Shown: positions 18,946 to 28,957, counted from the first letter of the stretch. The stretch: 64,000 bases of DNA from Maridesulfovibrio sp. (GCF_963677005.1 NZ_OY781616.1:1963501-2027500), one strand, 5' to 3'. Program-made: numbers and translations. The notes: generated from the letters alone by a model not told the origin.

Positions 18946-20136
18946 ATGCAAAATAATTTTTTGAAGTCACTTTCCGAGCAAACCGAAGAGCTTAAATCCG
19001 CAGGTCTTTACAAAGATGAAAGAATCATCACATCGCAGCAGCAGGCCCAAATATCTGTCGCAGGCGGTGGAGAAGTTCTAAACTTCTGCGCAAACAACTA
19101 CCTGGGACTGGCCAATAACCCGGAACTTATCGAAGCCGGGAAATCGGCACTGGATAAATATGGATTCGGCCTTTCATCCGTGCGCTTTATCTGCGGGACA
19201 CAGGATGTACACAAGGAACTGGAAAACAAAATCAGTAAATTTCTGGGAACGGAAGACACAATTCTCTACAGTTCCTGTTTTGATGCAAACGGCGGCCTTT
19301 TCGAGACAATCCTTGGCCCGGAGGACGCGGTAATAAGTGATGCGTTGAACCATGCGTCAATCATTGACGGAGTAAGGCTGTGCAAGGCCGCAAGATTCCG
19401 CTACCGCAACAACGACATGGTCGATCTGGAAAAACAACTTCAGGCGGCCAAGGACTGCCGCTACCGCCTCATCGTTACCGACGGTGTATTTTCCATGGAC
19501 GGCATCATTGCCGACCTGGCCTCCATCTGCGACCTGGCCGACAAATATGACGCACTGGTCATGGTGGATGATTCCCATGCAGTCGGCTTCATCGGGGAAA
19601 ACGGACGCGGCACACCGGAATACTGCGGAGTTTCCGGACGCGTGGATATAATAACCGGAACTCTGGGCAAGGCGCTGGGCGGCGCTTCCGGCGGCTATAC
19701 ATCGGGGCGCAGGGAAATTGTCGAGTGGCTCCGCCAGAGATCACGGCCATACCTCTTTTCCAACACCCTGGCCCCGGTAATAGCATCCACATCCATTGCC
19801 GTACTGGACATGATTGACCGCAAACCGGAACTCCGCACCAGACTGCAGGAAAACAGCAGACTGTTCAGGTCACGCATGACCGAGGCAGGATTCAATCTGG
19901 TCCCCGGAAATCACCCCATAATACCGGTCATGCTGGGAGATGCGGTACTGGCCCAGAAAATGGCTGCCGGACTGCTCAAGGAAGGAATCTACGTCATCGG
20001 TTTCAGTTTCCCGGTAGTGCCCAAAGGGGCTGCCAGAATCAGAACCCAGATGTCCGCCGGACACACTCCCGAACAGGTCGAAAAGGCCGTGGACGCCTTC
20101 ATCAAGGTCGGTCGGGAACTCAAAATCATCAAATAA
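18946..20136 (+). CDS. kbl: 2-amino-3-ketobutyrate coenzyme A ligase (glycine C-acetyltransferase)
   Basis: PLP-dependent enzyme that splits 2-amino-3-oxobutyrate with CoA into glycine and acetyl-CoA, the second step of threonine breakdown. Fold-type I features include [14 protein letters not shown], the PLP Asp region [13 protein letters not shown], and the Schiff-base Lys in GTLGKALGG. Length 396 matches E. coli Kbl. ATG 18946 follows AGGAGAG. tdh starts 11 nt downstream, so the pathway is encoded as one unit. Confidence 0.96.
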   Translation: MQNNFLKSLSEQTEELKSAGLYKDERIITSQQQAQISVAGGGEVLNFCANNYLGLANNPELIEAGKSALDKYGFGLSSVRFICGTQDVHKELENKISKFLGTEDTILYSSCFDANGGLFETILGPEDAVISDALNHASIIDGVRLCKAARFRYRNNDMVDLEKQLQAAKDCRYRLIVTDGVFSMDGIIADLASICDLADKYDALVMVDDSHAVGFIGENGRGTPEYCGVSGRVDIITGTLGKALGGASGGYTSGRREIVEWLRQRSRPYLFSNTLAPVIASTSIAVLDMIDRKPELRTRLQENSRLFRSRMTEAGFNLVPGNHPIIPVMLGDAVLAQKMAAGLLKEGIYVIGFSFPVVPKGAARIRTQMSAGHTPEQVEKAVDAFIKVGRELKIIK

Positions 20137-20147
20137 AGGCGTTAGAT

Positions 20148-21182
20148 ATGAAAAAAATGAAAGCCCTGCTCAAAAGCAAAGCGGAAGAAGGCATCTGGAT
20201 GGAGGAAGTTCCCGTTCCGCAGTGCGGCCACAACGATGTACTCATCAAAATCAGAAAAACCGCCATCTGCGGAACTGATATACATATATATAATTGGGAC
20301 AAATGGGCCCAGCAGACCATTCCTGTGCCTATGGTTGTTGGACACGAATTCTCGGGAACCATTGAAAACATGGGCGGAGAAGTTCAGGGACTCGCTCTGG
20401 GAGACAGAGTTTCCGCCGAAGGGCACATCACCTGCGGCTACTGCCGCAACTGCCGCGCAGGTAAAAGGCATCTGTGCCGCAACACTCTCGGCGTAGGAGT
20501 GAACCGCCCCGGATGTTTTGCCGAATATATCTGCGTGCCCGCATCCAACGTATTCAAGCTCACAGACGCCATCTCGGACGATGTAGGCTCCATTCTCGAC
20601 CCGCTGGGTAACGCCACCCATACTGCCCTTTCCTTTGATATGGTGGGTGAAGACGTGCTCATTACCGGCGCAGGTCCCATTGGAATGATGGCCGTAGCCA
20701 TTGCAAGACATGCCGGGGCACGCCACGTGGTCATTACCGATATCAATGACTATCGCCTGAAAATCGCGTCTGAACTGGGCGCAACAAGAGCCGTCAACGT
20801 TTCCAGAGAAAATCTGGATGACGTGGTGCGGGACCTGAACATGACCGAAGGGTTCGACATCGGGCTTGAAATGTCCGGCAGCCCGCAGGCATTCAGCGAC
20901 ATGCTGCAGAAGATGAACAATGGCGGGCACATCGCCCTGCTCGGAATTCTCCCGGAAGGAACAGCCATCGACTGGAACATGGTTGTCTTCAAGGGGCTTA
21001 AGCTCAAAGGAATATACGGAAGGGAAATGTTCGAGACCTGGTACAAGATGGCATCCATGCTGCAGTCCAATCTGAACATAGAACCGGCCATCACCCATCA
21101 CTTCAAGATAGACGATTTTCAGGCCGGGTTCGATGTGATGCGTTCCGGACAGTCCGGCAAGGTCATTCTGGACTGGACCTGA
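20148..21182 (+). CDS. tdh: L-threonine 3-dehydrogenase
   Basis: Zinc-dependent medium-chain dehydrogenase oxidising threonine to 2-amino-3-oxobutyrate with NAD. Catalytic zinc ligands are the Cys in AICGTDIH and the His-Glu in VVGHEFSG. The structural zinc site is the four-Cys loop [15 protein letters not shown]. The Rossmann motif is GAGPIGMM. Length 344 is close to E. coli Tdh (341). It is co-transcribed with kbl, and the product passes directly to Kbl. Confidence 0.96.
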   Translation: MKKMKALLKSKAEEGIWMEEVPVPQCGHNDVLIKIRKTAICGTDIHIYNWDKWAQQTIPVPMVVGHEFSGTIENMGGEVQGLALGDRVSAEGHITCGYCRNCRAGKRHLCRNTLGVGVNRPGCFAEYICVPASNVFKLTDAISDDVGSILDPLGNATHTALSFDMVGEDVLITGAGPIGMMAVAIARHAGARHVVITDINDYRLKIASELGATRAVNVSRENLDDVVRDLNMTEGFDIGLEMSGSPQAFSDMLQKMNNGGHIALLGILPEGTAIDWNMVVFKGLKLKGIYGREMFETWYKMASMLQSNLNIEPAITHHFKIDDFQAGFDVMRSGQSGKVILDWT

Positions 21183-21272
21183 TGCCGGGACATATATCCT
21201 TGAACTGGAACATATATACATAATTATTCCAGAATGTTAATATGCATTCCGGAACAAATGCAAAAAACGCTG

Positions 21273-21320
21273 AAGCCCCTGAAACAGGGAATGGTTCTCA
21301 AACCTTGTTTCAGGGGCTTT
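21273..21320 (+). terminator. Terminator downstream of tdh
   Basis: Fourteen-bp stem (21273-21286 with 21306-21319) and a 19-nt loop, followed by only a short T-run. It ends the kbl-tdh operon and separates it from purU. Confidence 0.75.
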
Positions 21321-21438
21321 CTGCCGAGTTGATTCGGTCGGATTATTTTTTACTGCATAAGCAAACAGCAAAATCATAACGACAAAACCAGTTTTTACAT
21401 AAAATACACTCCACAACCCTCTTTAAAACACAAACATT

Positions 21439-21492
21439 CACCCTTGCCTGCCTGTTTTTTAGAAAAATCAACGGCAGTACCACCCTTGCCTG
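21439..21492. promoter_or_regulatory. Two 12-bp direct repeats upstream of purU
   Basis: CACCCTTGCCTG occurs at 21439-21450 and 21481-21492. The repeat period is 42 bp, close to four turns of B-DNA, so a protein could bind both on one face. They lie 66-120 nt before purU. No known riboswitch pattern was recognised. Confidence 0.45.
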
Positions 21493-21558
21493 TCGGCCCT
21501 CTACCTGCTAAGAAATTTCGTTTTTCAAAACAGAATTTTATATAAGCAGAGCAAAAGC

Positions 21559-22428
21559 ATGACATCATCACGAGAATCCACAGCTTACCTTACCGTAACC
21601 TGTAAGGACAGACCCGGAATCGTTGCAGCGGTCTCCGGATTTCTGTTTTCCAAGAATGCCAACATCATACATTCCGACCAGCACTCCAGTGACCCGGTGG
21701 GAGGACGCTTCTTCCTCAGAATGAAATTTCATCTGAACGGAATAGAACAGTGCCTTGACGAATTCAAAAAAGAATTCACAGCTGAAGTTGCCAGCAGATT
21801 CGACATGGAATGGAGCCTGAATCCGGCCTGGATCAGAAAAAAAACAGCCATTCTGGTTTCCAAGTTCGACCACGCCCTCATGGACCTGCTGTGGAGGGTT
21901 AAACGTGATGAACTGTTTACCGAAATCACCATGGTCATCAGCAACCACCCGGATCTGCGCGAGGCCGTTGAATCCTTTGGAGTACCCTTCCGGTATGTTC
22001 CGGTGGAGAAGGGCAAAAAAGAGGAATCGGAACAGAAAATCCTAGACCTTCTGGAAGGAAACGCAGACCTGATCATCCTCGCCCGCTACATGCAGATTCT
22101 TACACCGAAGCTCATCGAGGCATACCCGAACAGGATAATCAACATCCACCACTCCTTCCTCCCGGCATTCGTGGGAGCAGACCCGTACCGCAGGGCCGCA
22201 GAACGCGGAGTAAAGCTTATCGGAGCAACCGCCCATTATGTTACCGAAGAACTGGATCAGGGCCCGATAATCGAACAGGACGTCATTCGGGTCTCACACC
22301 GGCATGATGTGGATGAACTCAAAGTTCTGGGAAGAGATATTGAGCGTCAGGTCTTGAGCAGGGCCGTAAAATGGCATCTCTCTGAACGCATTCTGGTGGA
22401 CGGCAATAAAACGGTAGTATTCATCTAA
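21559..22428 (+). CDS. purU: Formyltetrahydrofolate deformylase PurU
   Basis: Hydrolyses 10-formyl-THF to THF and formate, balancing the one-carbon pool and supplying formate. An N-terminal ACT domain (about 8-90, starting TVTCKDRPGIVAAVSGFL) is followed by a formyltransferase-fold domain with ILARYMQILTP, the catalytic Asn-His in IINIHHSFLPAF, and the Asp in ITEELDQGPI-like sequence (here VTEELDQGPIIEQD). Length 289 is typical. It lies after kbl-tdh, whose glycine feeds one-carbon metabolism, but has its own leader and is separated by a terminator. Confidence 0.95.
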   Translation: MTSSRESTAYLTVTCKDRPGIVAAVSGFLFSKNANIIHSDQHSSDPVGGRFFLRMKFHLNGIEQCLDEFKKEFTAEVASRFDMEWSLNPAWIRKKTAILVSKFDHALMDLLWRVKRDELFTEITMVISNHPDLREAVESFGVPFRYVPVEKGKKEESEQKILDLLEGNADLIILARYMQILTPKLIEAYPNRIINIHHSFLPAFVGADPYRRAAERGVKLIGATAHYVTEELDQGPIIEQDVIRVSHRHDVDELKVLGRDIERQVLSRAVKWHLSERILVDGNKTVVFI

Positions 22429-22538
22429 AAGACATTCAGCCCGGTCGGACAGATCGGACACTTTTGATAAGGCCTCGCGGGAAATCATTACAAAGAATGC
22501 TTTCCGCGAAGGTCATCATGTAAATCCGGTTCCTGCTG

Positions 22539-24116
22539 CTAGGCGCCGGATTTAAGCTTTCTGGCGAGCTGCTCATCGGTCTGCTCGCCTATTCCGAAAC
22601 GCATGAGCAGTTCATTCAGTTTTCCGCGGATATCCTTGGTCGCCTTGGCCACAGCCTGAAGACTGATGAAAACAAGATAATCAATCTTGAAATCGCCCTT
22701 TTCGAACAGTTTGAGGATTGCAGCGGCGAGCTCTTTCTCCAAGGCAAGCAGACGCATTTCAGCAACAAGTTCCTTAACGGTGTTGTGCTTGAAGATAAGC
22801 CACTCCCCACCGCCGGAATCCTTGCTCCACAGCCGGGCTCTTCTGATCCTGGTCATGCCCAGTTCACTGAGCCCCTTTATATCTTTGATTGAGGCTCTTC
22901 TGCGTTTCAGAACCCTGAGCAGCAGTTTGCTTTCCTCCCCGCGCATCTTGCTTTTGATCAAGGCATTGAATTTAGATTCCGTAAGATAGAAAAAAAGCTT
23001 GTCCAGAGCATCCACCCCGAACTGACGCAGAAAGACTGAGACGACCTTTTCATCACGATTGCTGTAATTCTTTAGTCCCAGAAGAAAATCGCGGACAACG
23101 ATATCAAGGGTAAGGCTGGCCCCTATTGCACAGGCGCTGATCTGATCCTGAGTAAACTGCAGTTGTCTGGCCAGTTCAGCCTCCTTCTCCCCTGTCCCGT
23201 CATCAAAGGAGGCCTCCCGCAATTGTGACATGGCGTTTTCATAGTCTTCCCTGAATTTCGTTGTGGCCGGGTCAATGCACACCAATCGAGAAATGCGTTC
23301 AATATTATCATTGCTCATCCCCTCACTACGGATGAACGAGCCCCCGTCGGTAAGAGTTTTGTAGGTCATGGACAGTGTCTTCGACGACTCCTCGTCCGCA
23401 CCGACCTTTTCAAACGCGGCCTGAATCCTGGTCTTGTCTATGGCCGGAATCTCCGAGGTAAAACGTCCGGTCACCGCATCAAACGGAAATCTGAGGATGA
23501 GATAACTCTTATCCCTTGATATGGAGTACTTCTCCTCGGTAATAATTTCCTGCAGAGAAGAAGCCACTTCCTCGGTTATGAATTGCTCAATAAGGGAACT
23601 CCAGAATTCGCGATCCAACTCAAACTGTTCCAGCAGTGCATTATATTTTTTAAGGGCAGGCTCACCGAAATGACGCAGGGTTACTTCTTCAAAATTATCT
23701 GAAATAAGGCAGGTGGCGTACACAACGCCCTGTACGGTCTTGATAAGCAGAGTTTCGGCGTTTATTATCCGGGATCGAATACCCTCCAGAACGTCCTTGT
23801 CCTTTCCGCCCTTGAGCTTGCTGTAGCGGCCGAGCATCAGGATGAATTCACTCAGCGTCTTCTTGATGAATTCATGGGCAGGCAGATCAAGCGAACGATG
23901 ACAAAGAAGAGTGATTATCCCGCTCTGCTGTTTATCCAGCAGGGGAAATTCATTTATGCGGCTGTTGTTATACTTGATGAATTCAAGAAAAACCTCACGC
24001 TCCAGCACCTCTCTCAAAGTGCTACGCTCTTTCAATCTTCCCAGTATACCCAGATAGAAATCTATGCGTTTCTCTTTGTCGGGGACCTGTGCGTTTCCCT
24101 GCAACGCTTCGCTCAT
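22539..24116 (-). CDS. Uncharacterised cytoplasmic helical protein
   Basis: Not recognised. The 525-residue product has no signal peptide or membrane segment. It is highly charged and looks mostly alpha-helical, with a possible coiled coil near 290-325 and a basic patch RVLKRRRASIKDIKG near 415. A good GGAG site precedes ATG 24116. It is convergent with purU; an imperfect hairpin (22521-22554) overlaps its 3' end. Codon use looks like that of its neighbours, arguing for a resident gene. Confidence 0.7.
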   Translation of the reverse strand: MSEALQGNAQVPDKEKRIDFYLGILGRLKERSTLREVLEREVFLEFIKYNNSRINEFPLLDKQQSGIITLLCHRSLDLPAHEFIKKTLSEFILMLGRYSKLKGGKDKDVLEGIRSRIINAETLLIKTVQGVVYATCLISDNFEEVTLRHFGEPALKKYNALLEQFELDREFWSSLIEQFITEEVASSLQEIITEEKYSISRDKSYLILRFPFDAVTGRFTSEIPAIDKTRIQAAFEKVGADEESSKTLSMTYKTLTDGGSFIRSEGMSNDNIERISRLVCIDPATTKFREDYENAMSQLREASFDDGTGEKEAELARQLQFTQDQISACAIGASLTLDIVVRDFLLGLKNYSNRDEKVVSVFLRQFGVDALDKLFFYLTESKFNALIKSKMRGEESKLLLRVLKRRRASIKDIKGLSELGMTRIRRARLWSKDSGGGEWLIFKHNTVKELVAEMRLLALEKELAAAILKLFEKGDFKIDYLVFISLQAVAKATKDIRGKLNELLMRFGIGEQTDEQLARKLKSGA

Positions 24117-24358
24117 GGAGACTCCGTTCCTGATGAAGTTTTTATTTGCCTAAAAATGTCTCAACTTCGCCATATTAGTCAAGAAGTTTACCTTGTTCCA
24201 AGTTTATAATTTCAAACCGGACCGAAAAGGCAGACAAAGCAGCCAGCTCCATGGTATTTTTTTTGCAAGATCGGCATCAGATTATTATTTTTTTTGACGG
24301 TCACTGAAAAATTCGCCCGCACGATACGGGCACACCCTAACCACGCGAATACAGAACA

Positions 24359-24664
24359 ATGATAACCTGCAACAAATGCGGTCAGAAAAACAGCGACAAC
24401 TCGCACGTATGCCAGGCCTGCGGGCATAAACTCCAGTCGAACAGAAACATGCTCAACGGTGCTTCCGGTTCAGGAAACGGAAAATCGGACATGTTTCATA
24501 TCTCGCTGGAAAAAAACACCATGTTCTCCAAGCATGCGGAAGCCTGGGTCTACGCCATATTTCTTATGGGCGCCGTTATTTTCTTCACCTACCACAGGGT
24601 CTACTGGCCCCTCTATGCCCTTACTCCTTCGGTTGCCCTTCTTGCTTGGTTTCGGAAGATTTGA
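24359..24664 (+). CDS. Small zinc-ribbon membrane protein
   Basis: 101 residues. The N-terminus holds two CxxC pairs (CNKCGQKN and CQACGHKL) forming a zinc ribbon. A Gly/Ser/Asn-rich linker follows, then two close hydrophobic segments (about 63-80 and 84-97) that should form a membrane hairpin. Function unknown; zinc_ribbon_2-type modules are common on small membrane-anchored proteins. The ribosome site is weak. Its last 44 nt overlap the 3' end of the opposite-strand gene. Confidence 0.65.
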   Translation: MITCNKCGQKNSDNSHVCQACGHKLQSNRNMLNGASGSGNGKSDMFHISLEKNTMFSKHAEAWVYAIFLMGAVIFFTYHRVYWPLYALTPSVALLAWFRKI

Positions 24665-25154
24665 CCGTTCTGTTCTGCAATGCCTTAAGAGCTTTCTTCT
24701 GGTCCTCTTTCAACAGATCGGGGATAGAACGCTGCCAGAACTCTGCTTCACGGTCCTGTTTCAGTTCCTTTTCCGACTTGGGAAAACAGCATTTTATTAC
24801 ACGCCTGTCGTTACACGAAGCCGGAGAATATTCGATTATTCCGCACTCGTTTTCATCAATATAGAATTTAATACTGCGCCGGAAATGTTTGTTGCGGGAC
24901 ATGATCCGGATTTCACCCTGCTCTATCTTGCAAAAGAAATCCGTATACTTGGCCCCGTAGAAACCGTTATAAACATAAATATTTCCCTGCCGTATACCTT
25001 CGTAGCTGTAGTCCGCCGGTTCCTTGCACTGCGACCTGGCGAGAGCGTTCAGTGTCAGACACATGGCCCGGTCCTCCTCCATACTTCTGGCATAGACGGA
25101 GGTGGAAAGAAAACAGAACAAAGCCAGCAGACCGAATAAAAATATTTTCCGCAT
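24621..25154 (-). CDS. Uncharacterised exported Cys-containing protein
   Basis: Not recognised. From ATG 25154 (in-frame ATG at 25172 also possible) the product has a clear signal peptide (RKIFLFGLLALFCFLST, cleavage near VYA/RS). The mature part is small (about 155 residues) and has several cysteines (including CGIIEYSPASC and KCCF) that could form disulfides in the periplasm. The C-terminus is strongly charged. Its 3' end overlaps the zinc-ribbon gene by 44 nt tail to tail. Confidence 0.65.
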   Translation of the reverse strand: MRKIFLFGLLALFCFLSTSVYARSMEEDRAMCLTLNALARSQCKEPADYSYEGIRQGNIYVYNGFYGAKYTDFFCKIEQGEIRIMSRNKHFRRSIKFYIDENECGIIEYSPASCNDRRVIKCCFPKSEKELKQDREAEFWQRSIPDLLKEDQKKALKALQNRTVKSSETKQEGQPKE

Positions 25155-25662
25155 AAAACCCCGCAAAAACATGATTGACGTATTCCATAACGCCTTTTCA
25201 GGATACTCCAGCCCGGACTCCCAGGCAAGCTTCCGGGTTGATCATCCGGCCCGGAAACCATGAGAAAAAACTTTTCAAACCAGTGCTGCATGTGTTAGTG
25301 GAATTAATCTTTTTTAGCAAATCACCTTCGCCGAAACCTCTCCCGATCGCTTGTCAAAAACCGTTTCACAAAATTGAAAACAGATTTTTTTTCTAAACTT
25401 TGTTTAGAAAAAGTCCTGTTTTTTCGACCTGTTTTAAGGTTACGAACCTGTGGAAAACTTTTTATAATCTCATGTAATCTACGATAATCATCTTTAACAG
25501 CTTAAATCCGGCATGTAACAACAAATTTTTAATTCCCCCCCTGTACAAAACTCATATGCTGAGATATCTTTCTTCTCGTAGTTACACACGGCGCGATTAT
25601 TAAGCGCCCAAATTCAAAATCAGAACAGCGCTCACTGCGCCTGTACAAAGCAAGACTATAAT
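25155..25662. promoter_or_regulatory. 508-nt AT-rich region upstream of nrdG with a 25-bp palindrome
   Basis: No supported gene. At 25388-25412 there is a perfect inverted repeat with 11-bp arms (TTTTTCTAAAC and GTTTAGAAAAA) and a 3-nt centre. It is too AT-rich to be a good intrinsic terminator, so an operator is more likely. It does not look like a standard NrdR box. It lies 250 nt before nrdG. Confidence 0.45.
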
Positions 25663-26343
25663 ATGAATAACAATTCTTCCGGATGGAATCATCTTCGCGG
25701 CCTTGAACCCCTCAGTCTGTGCGACTGGCCGGGCAGAACAAGCTGCGTTTTTTTTCTGGGCGGCTGCAATCTGAACTGCCCCACCTGCCATAATTTCGAC
25801 ATGGCATGGAACATGGAACGACTGCCCATTATATCCAGAAGAGATATGACAAATTTCCTGAGGGATAGAGCACGTTGGCTTGACGGGGTCACTATTACCG
25901 GTGGCGAGCCTACTACAGTGCCCGGCCTTGGAGAAATCCTCTACGAAATCAGACGGCTTTCCGGGCTGCCTGTCAAACTGGACAGCAACGGGATGCTGCC
26001 GGAAGTGGTGGAGGACATACTCCAGCAGGGATTGGCGGATGTATTCGCCATTGATGTGAAAGGACCGTATGAAAAGTACCCCGCCTTGAGCGGGCGTGCC
26101 GTCACCGCCGAAGCTGCGCGAGAAAATATGGAAAAAATATTCGCGCTGGCCGAGGCCAACCCCCAAGCATTCTATTTTCGTCTCACCGAAGTTCCCATTC
26201 TTACGGACGAAGATGTGGCAACGGCCAGAAGTTACCTTCCGGATGGATTTGAACTGACCATCCAGAACTACATTCCTCCAAGGAGAGAGCATGCCCACCC
26301 AGATAATGAAGCGAGACGGCCGGTTGGAGACATGGTCGACTGA
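25663..26343 (+). CDS. nrdG: Anaerobic ribonucleotide reductase activase NrdG
   Basis: Radical SAM activase that installs the glycyl radical on NrdD. The cluster motif is CNLNCPTC (Cys35, 39, 42), followed by the SAM-binding ITGGEPT. At 226 residues it is longer than E. coli NrdG and belongs to the longer NrdG-type found in many anaerobes. The product overlaps the start of nrdD by 53 nt, with activase first, the reverse of the E. coli order. Alternative readings as another activase are unlikely given the partner gene. Confidence 0.93.
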   Translation: MNNNSSGWNHLRGLEPLSLCDWPGRTSCVFFLGGCNLNCPTCHNFDMAWNMERLPIISRRDMTNFLRDRARWLDGVTITGGEPTTVPGLGEILYEIRRLSGLPVKLDSNGMLPEVVEDILQQGLADVFAIDVKGPYEKYPALSGRAVTAEAARENMEKIFALAEANPQAFYFRLTEVPILTDEDVATARSYLPDGFELTIQNYIPPRREHAHPDNEARRPVGDMVD

Positions 26344-28345
26344 CCGTATCGCTCAGGCCATTTTCAAAGCACTCAGCGCCAGCGGAATCAAAGACCCCCT
26401 CATGGCCAAACGGATGGCCAGAAAGGTTGAACAGAAACTTGACGGCATCGATATTCCGGAACAGGAACATGTCCAGAATATGGTTGAAGAAGTGCTTATG
26501 GATTCCAGGCTGCACAGCGTAGCAAAAAAATTCATTCTCTACAGGGACAGCCGCCGCAGACTCAGAAATCAGAAAGACGCCTATCTCGACATCAGGGAAA
26601 CCATTGACGAGTACCTTGAAAAAAGTGACTGGCGTGTGGCCGAAAACGCCAACATGACCCACTCATTTCAGGGACTCATGCTGCACCTTTCCGGCACCAT
26701 TCAGGCACGCTATGCGCTTGAAAAGTATCCCGGCGAAATCCGGCAGGCGCACGAACACGGATATTTCCACATCCACGACCTTTCATACGGTCTTGCCGGC
26801 TATTGTGCCGGGTGGTCCCTCAGGGACCTGCTGCTCGAAGGCTTCAACCTTGAAGGACGCTCCTGCGCCGGACCGGCCAAACACTTTGATGCAGTGATGG
26901 GACAGATGGTCAATTTCCTGGGCACCCTGCAGAACGAATGGGCCGGGGCACAGGCTTTCAACAATGTGGATACCTATCTGGCTCCCTTCATAAGGCACGA
27001 CGGCCTGAGCTATGAAGAAGTAAGACAGGCCATGCAGAAGTTTGTCTTCAACCTGAACACCACGTCAAGATGGGGTGGACAGAGCCCGTTCACCAACCTC
27101 TCCTTTGACCTTGTTCCGCCCAAACACATCGCCGGTGAAGCAGTCATAATCGGCGGGGAGCTTCAGGATTCCACATACGGCGAATATGCCGCCGAAATGG
27201 AGATGATCAACAAGTCCTTCATCGATGTAATGCTCAATGGAGACTACCACAACCGCATCTTCTCCTTTCCCATACCGACCTACAATGTCACGGAAGATTT
27301 TCCCTGGGATTCCGAGATTGGAAGAAGCCTGCTGGAACTTACCGCCAAGTACGGTGTTCCCTACTTCCAGAATTTCATCAGTTCCGACCTTAGTCCCGAA
27401 GACGTCCGCTCCATGTGCTGCCGCCTGCAGATGGACCTGCGCGAACTGCGCAACAAGGTCGGAGGTCTGTTCGGGGCCGGAGACCTGACCGGCTCCATCG
27501 GAGTTGTCACCCTCAACCTGCCCAAGCTCGCATATCTGGCTCAGGGGGAAGAGGATTTTCTGGACCTCATAGAAGAGTACGCAGAACAGGCCAAAAATTC
27601 TCTTGAGTTCAAACGCAAACTCATTCAGACGAACCTCGATAACGGAATGTTCCCATGGTCCAGACGGTATCTTAAAAACGGATACAAGGGACACTTCTCC
27701 ACCATCGGCCTGCTGGGCGGACACGAAGCATGCTTGAACCTCCTCGGTAAGGGGATAGACACCCCCTCGGGAATAAGATTGATGACCCGCGTCCTCAATC
27801 ACCTGCGGGACCTCACCTCCAGATTTCAGGAGGAAACAGGCAACCTGTACAATCTGGAAGCTACCCCGGCCGAAGGGACCAGTTACCGTCTGGCAAAAAT
27901 AGACAAATCCCTCTATGCGGATATTAAGACTTCCGGTAACGGAACTCCTTATTACACCAACTCCACCACACTGCCCGTGGGCGTGTCCGATGATGTCATT
28001 CTTGCTCTCAGCCACCAGAACAAACTGCAGCCGCTTTATACAGGAGGTACGGTTTTCCATACCTTCCTCGGCGAGTCCACAGCAGATCTTGATGCGCTGA
28101 AAAGCTTCATCATCAAGGCATTCAGGAATACCAAAATTCCGTATCTGTCCATCACCCCCACATTCTCCATCTGCAAGGAACACGGATACATCCGGGGTGA
28201 ACATCACGAGTGTCCGGAATGCGGTGCCGAATCCGAAGTCTACACCAGAATTGTCGGATACTACCGCCCGGTCAAACAGTGGAACGACGGCAAGAAGGCT
28301 GAATACAAAGACCGGCAAGTCTACAACACCTTCTGCTGTTCATAG
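26291..28345 (+). CDS. nrdD: Anaerobic ribonucleoside-triphosphate reductase NrdD
   Basis: Class III reductase making deoxynucleotides without oxygen. The N-terminal ATP-cone (about 1-90, MKRDGRLETWSTDRIAQAI) gives allosteric control. The C-terminal zinc site is CKEHGY with CPECG, and the glycyl-radical segment is RIVGYY with candidate Gly656, 28 residues from the end. Length 684. ATG 26291 has AAGGAGAGAGC immediately upstream, inside nrdG, so the 53-nt overlap is real. No class I or II reductase is in the window, in line with an anaerobic lifestyle. Confidence 0.95.
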   Translation: MPTQIMKRDGRLETWSTDRIAQAIFKALSASGIKDPLMAKRMARKVEQKLDGIDIPEQEHVQNMVEEVLMDSRLHSVAKKFILYRDSRRRLRNQKDAYLDIRETIDEYLEKSDWRVAENANMTHSFQGLMLHLSGTIQARYALEKYPGEIRQAHEHGYFHIHDLSYGLAGYCAGWSLRDLLLEGFNLEGRSCAGPAKHFDAVMGQMVNFLGTLQNEWAGAQAFNNVDTYLAPFIRHDGLSYEEVRQAMQKFVFNLNTTSRWGGQSPFTNLSFDLVPPKHIAGEAVIIGGELQDSTYGEYAAEMEMINKSFIDVMLNGDYHNRIFSFPIPTYNVTEDFPWDSEIGRSLLELTAKYGVPYFQNFISSDLSPEDVRSMCCRLQMDLRELRNKVGGLFGAGDLTGSIGVVTLNLPKLAYLAQGEEDFLDLIEEYAEQAKNSLEFKRKLIQTNLDNGMFPWSRRYLKNGYKGHFSTIGLLGGHEACLNLLGKGIDTPSGIRLMTRVLNHLRDLTSRFQEETGNLYNLEATPAEGTSYRLAKIDKSLYADIKTSGNGTPYYTNSTTLPVGVSDDVILALSHQNKLQPLYTGGTVFHTFLGESTADLDALKSFIIKAFRNTKIPYLSITPTFSICKEHGYIRGEHHECPECGAESEVYTRIVGYYRPVKQWNDGKKAEYKDRQVYNTFCCS

Positions 28346-28368
28346 TTCAGCACTGCTAAGCAATTTAT

Positions 28369-28399
28369 AAAGACCCGGTCTCAGGCCGGGTCTTTTTTT
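28369..28399 (+). terminator. Intrinsic terminator of nrdGD
   Basis: Stem GACCCGG/CCGGGTC (28372-28378, 28386-28392), 7-nt loop, followed by seven T residues. Textbook form. Confidence 0.92.
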
Positions 28400-28579
28400 C
28401 GGAACTTCACGCGGGCCCTCTCTCTCCGGTTCCACGCGCATACAAAATCATTTTTTATTGCCATCAAAATTACATTACATTATGGTGTATGTAGATAGCG
28501 GTAACCTGACTCGCCGTCATATAAGCAGAAATACAAATGGCGGCAGGATTCCACTGACCCGGTTAACTACGGAGAACTT

Positions 28580-28957
28580 ATGCGCATTTTAGTTGTTGAT
28601 GATGAACAGATGGTCAGGGAAAACCTTGTTGACTACCTTGAAGACGAAGGACTGGACGTAATTTCGGTGGGAAGTGCCGAGGAAGCTCTGCAGCTTATGC
28701 AGACTGAGCATGCCGACATAGCAATTGTAGATATGCGTCTGCCGGTAATGCATGGGAACGATCTGATCATCCACCTGAAAAAGCTGCACCCGGACATGGA
28801 CTTCATTATCCATACAGGGTCGGTAGACTATGCTGTCCCGCCGGATGTAAGGGACTTTGGTATTTCGTCGGACAACGTACTGCTTAAACCTGTAGCCGAC
28901 ATGGACCTGTTCCTCCAGAAAATCAGGACACTCTTCGGAGATAAGTACGAGTTCTAG
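28580..28957 (+). CDS. Single-domain response regulator
   Basis: A 125-residue CheY-like receiver with no output domain. The acidic pocket is VVDDE, the phospho-acceptor is Asp51 (VDMRLP), the conserved Thr is in IIHTGS, and the Lys is in LLKPV. A good ribosome site (GGAG) precedes the ATG. It is convergent with cheR and near no kinase; the orphan kinase at 14599-16875 is one candidate partner, which is speculation. Confidence 0.92.
   Translation: MRILVVDDEQMVRENLVDYLEDEGLDVISVGSAEEALQLMQTEHADIAIVDMRLPVMHGNDLIIHLKKLHPDMDFIIHTGSVDYAVPPDVRDFGISSDNVLLKPVADMDLFLQKIRTLFGDKYEF

Noticed and set aside
20142..21221. Minus-strand ORF of 359 codons over tdh
   Set aside because: Fully antisense to a clear tdh gene, with Cys/His-rich nonsense composition typical of shadow frames.
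21439..21540. Glycine or THF riboswitch upstream of purU
   Set aside because: The plus strand lacks the conserved cores; the minus strand has CAGGCAAGGG, which only faintly recalls the glycine aptamer and points away from purU.
22521..22554. Nine-bp inverted repeat at the 3' end of the 525-aa gene
   Set aside because: Overlaps the coding end and has no T-run on either strand, so it was not called a terminator.
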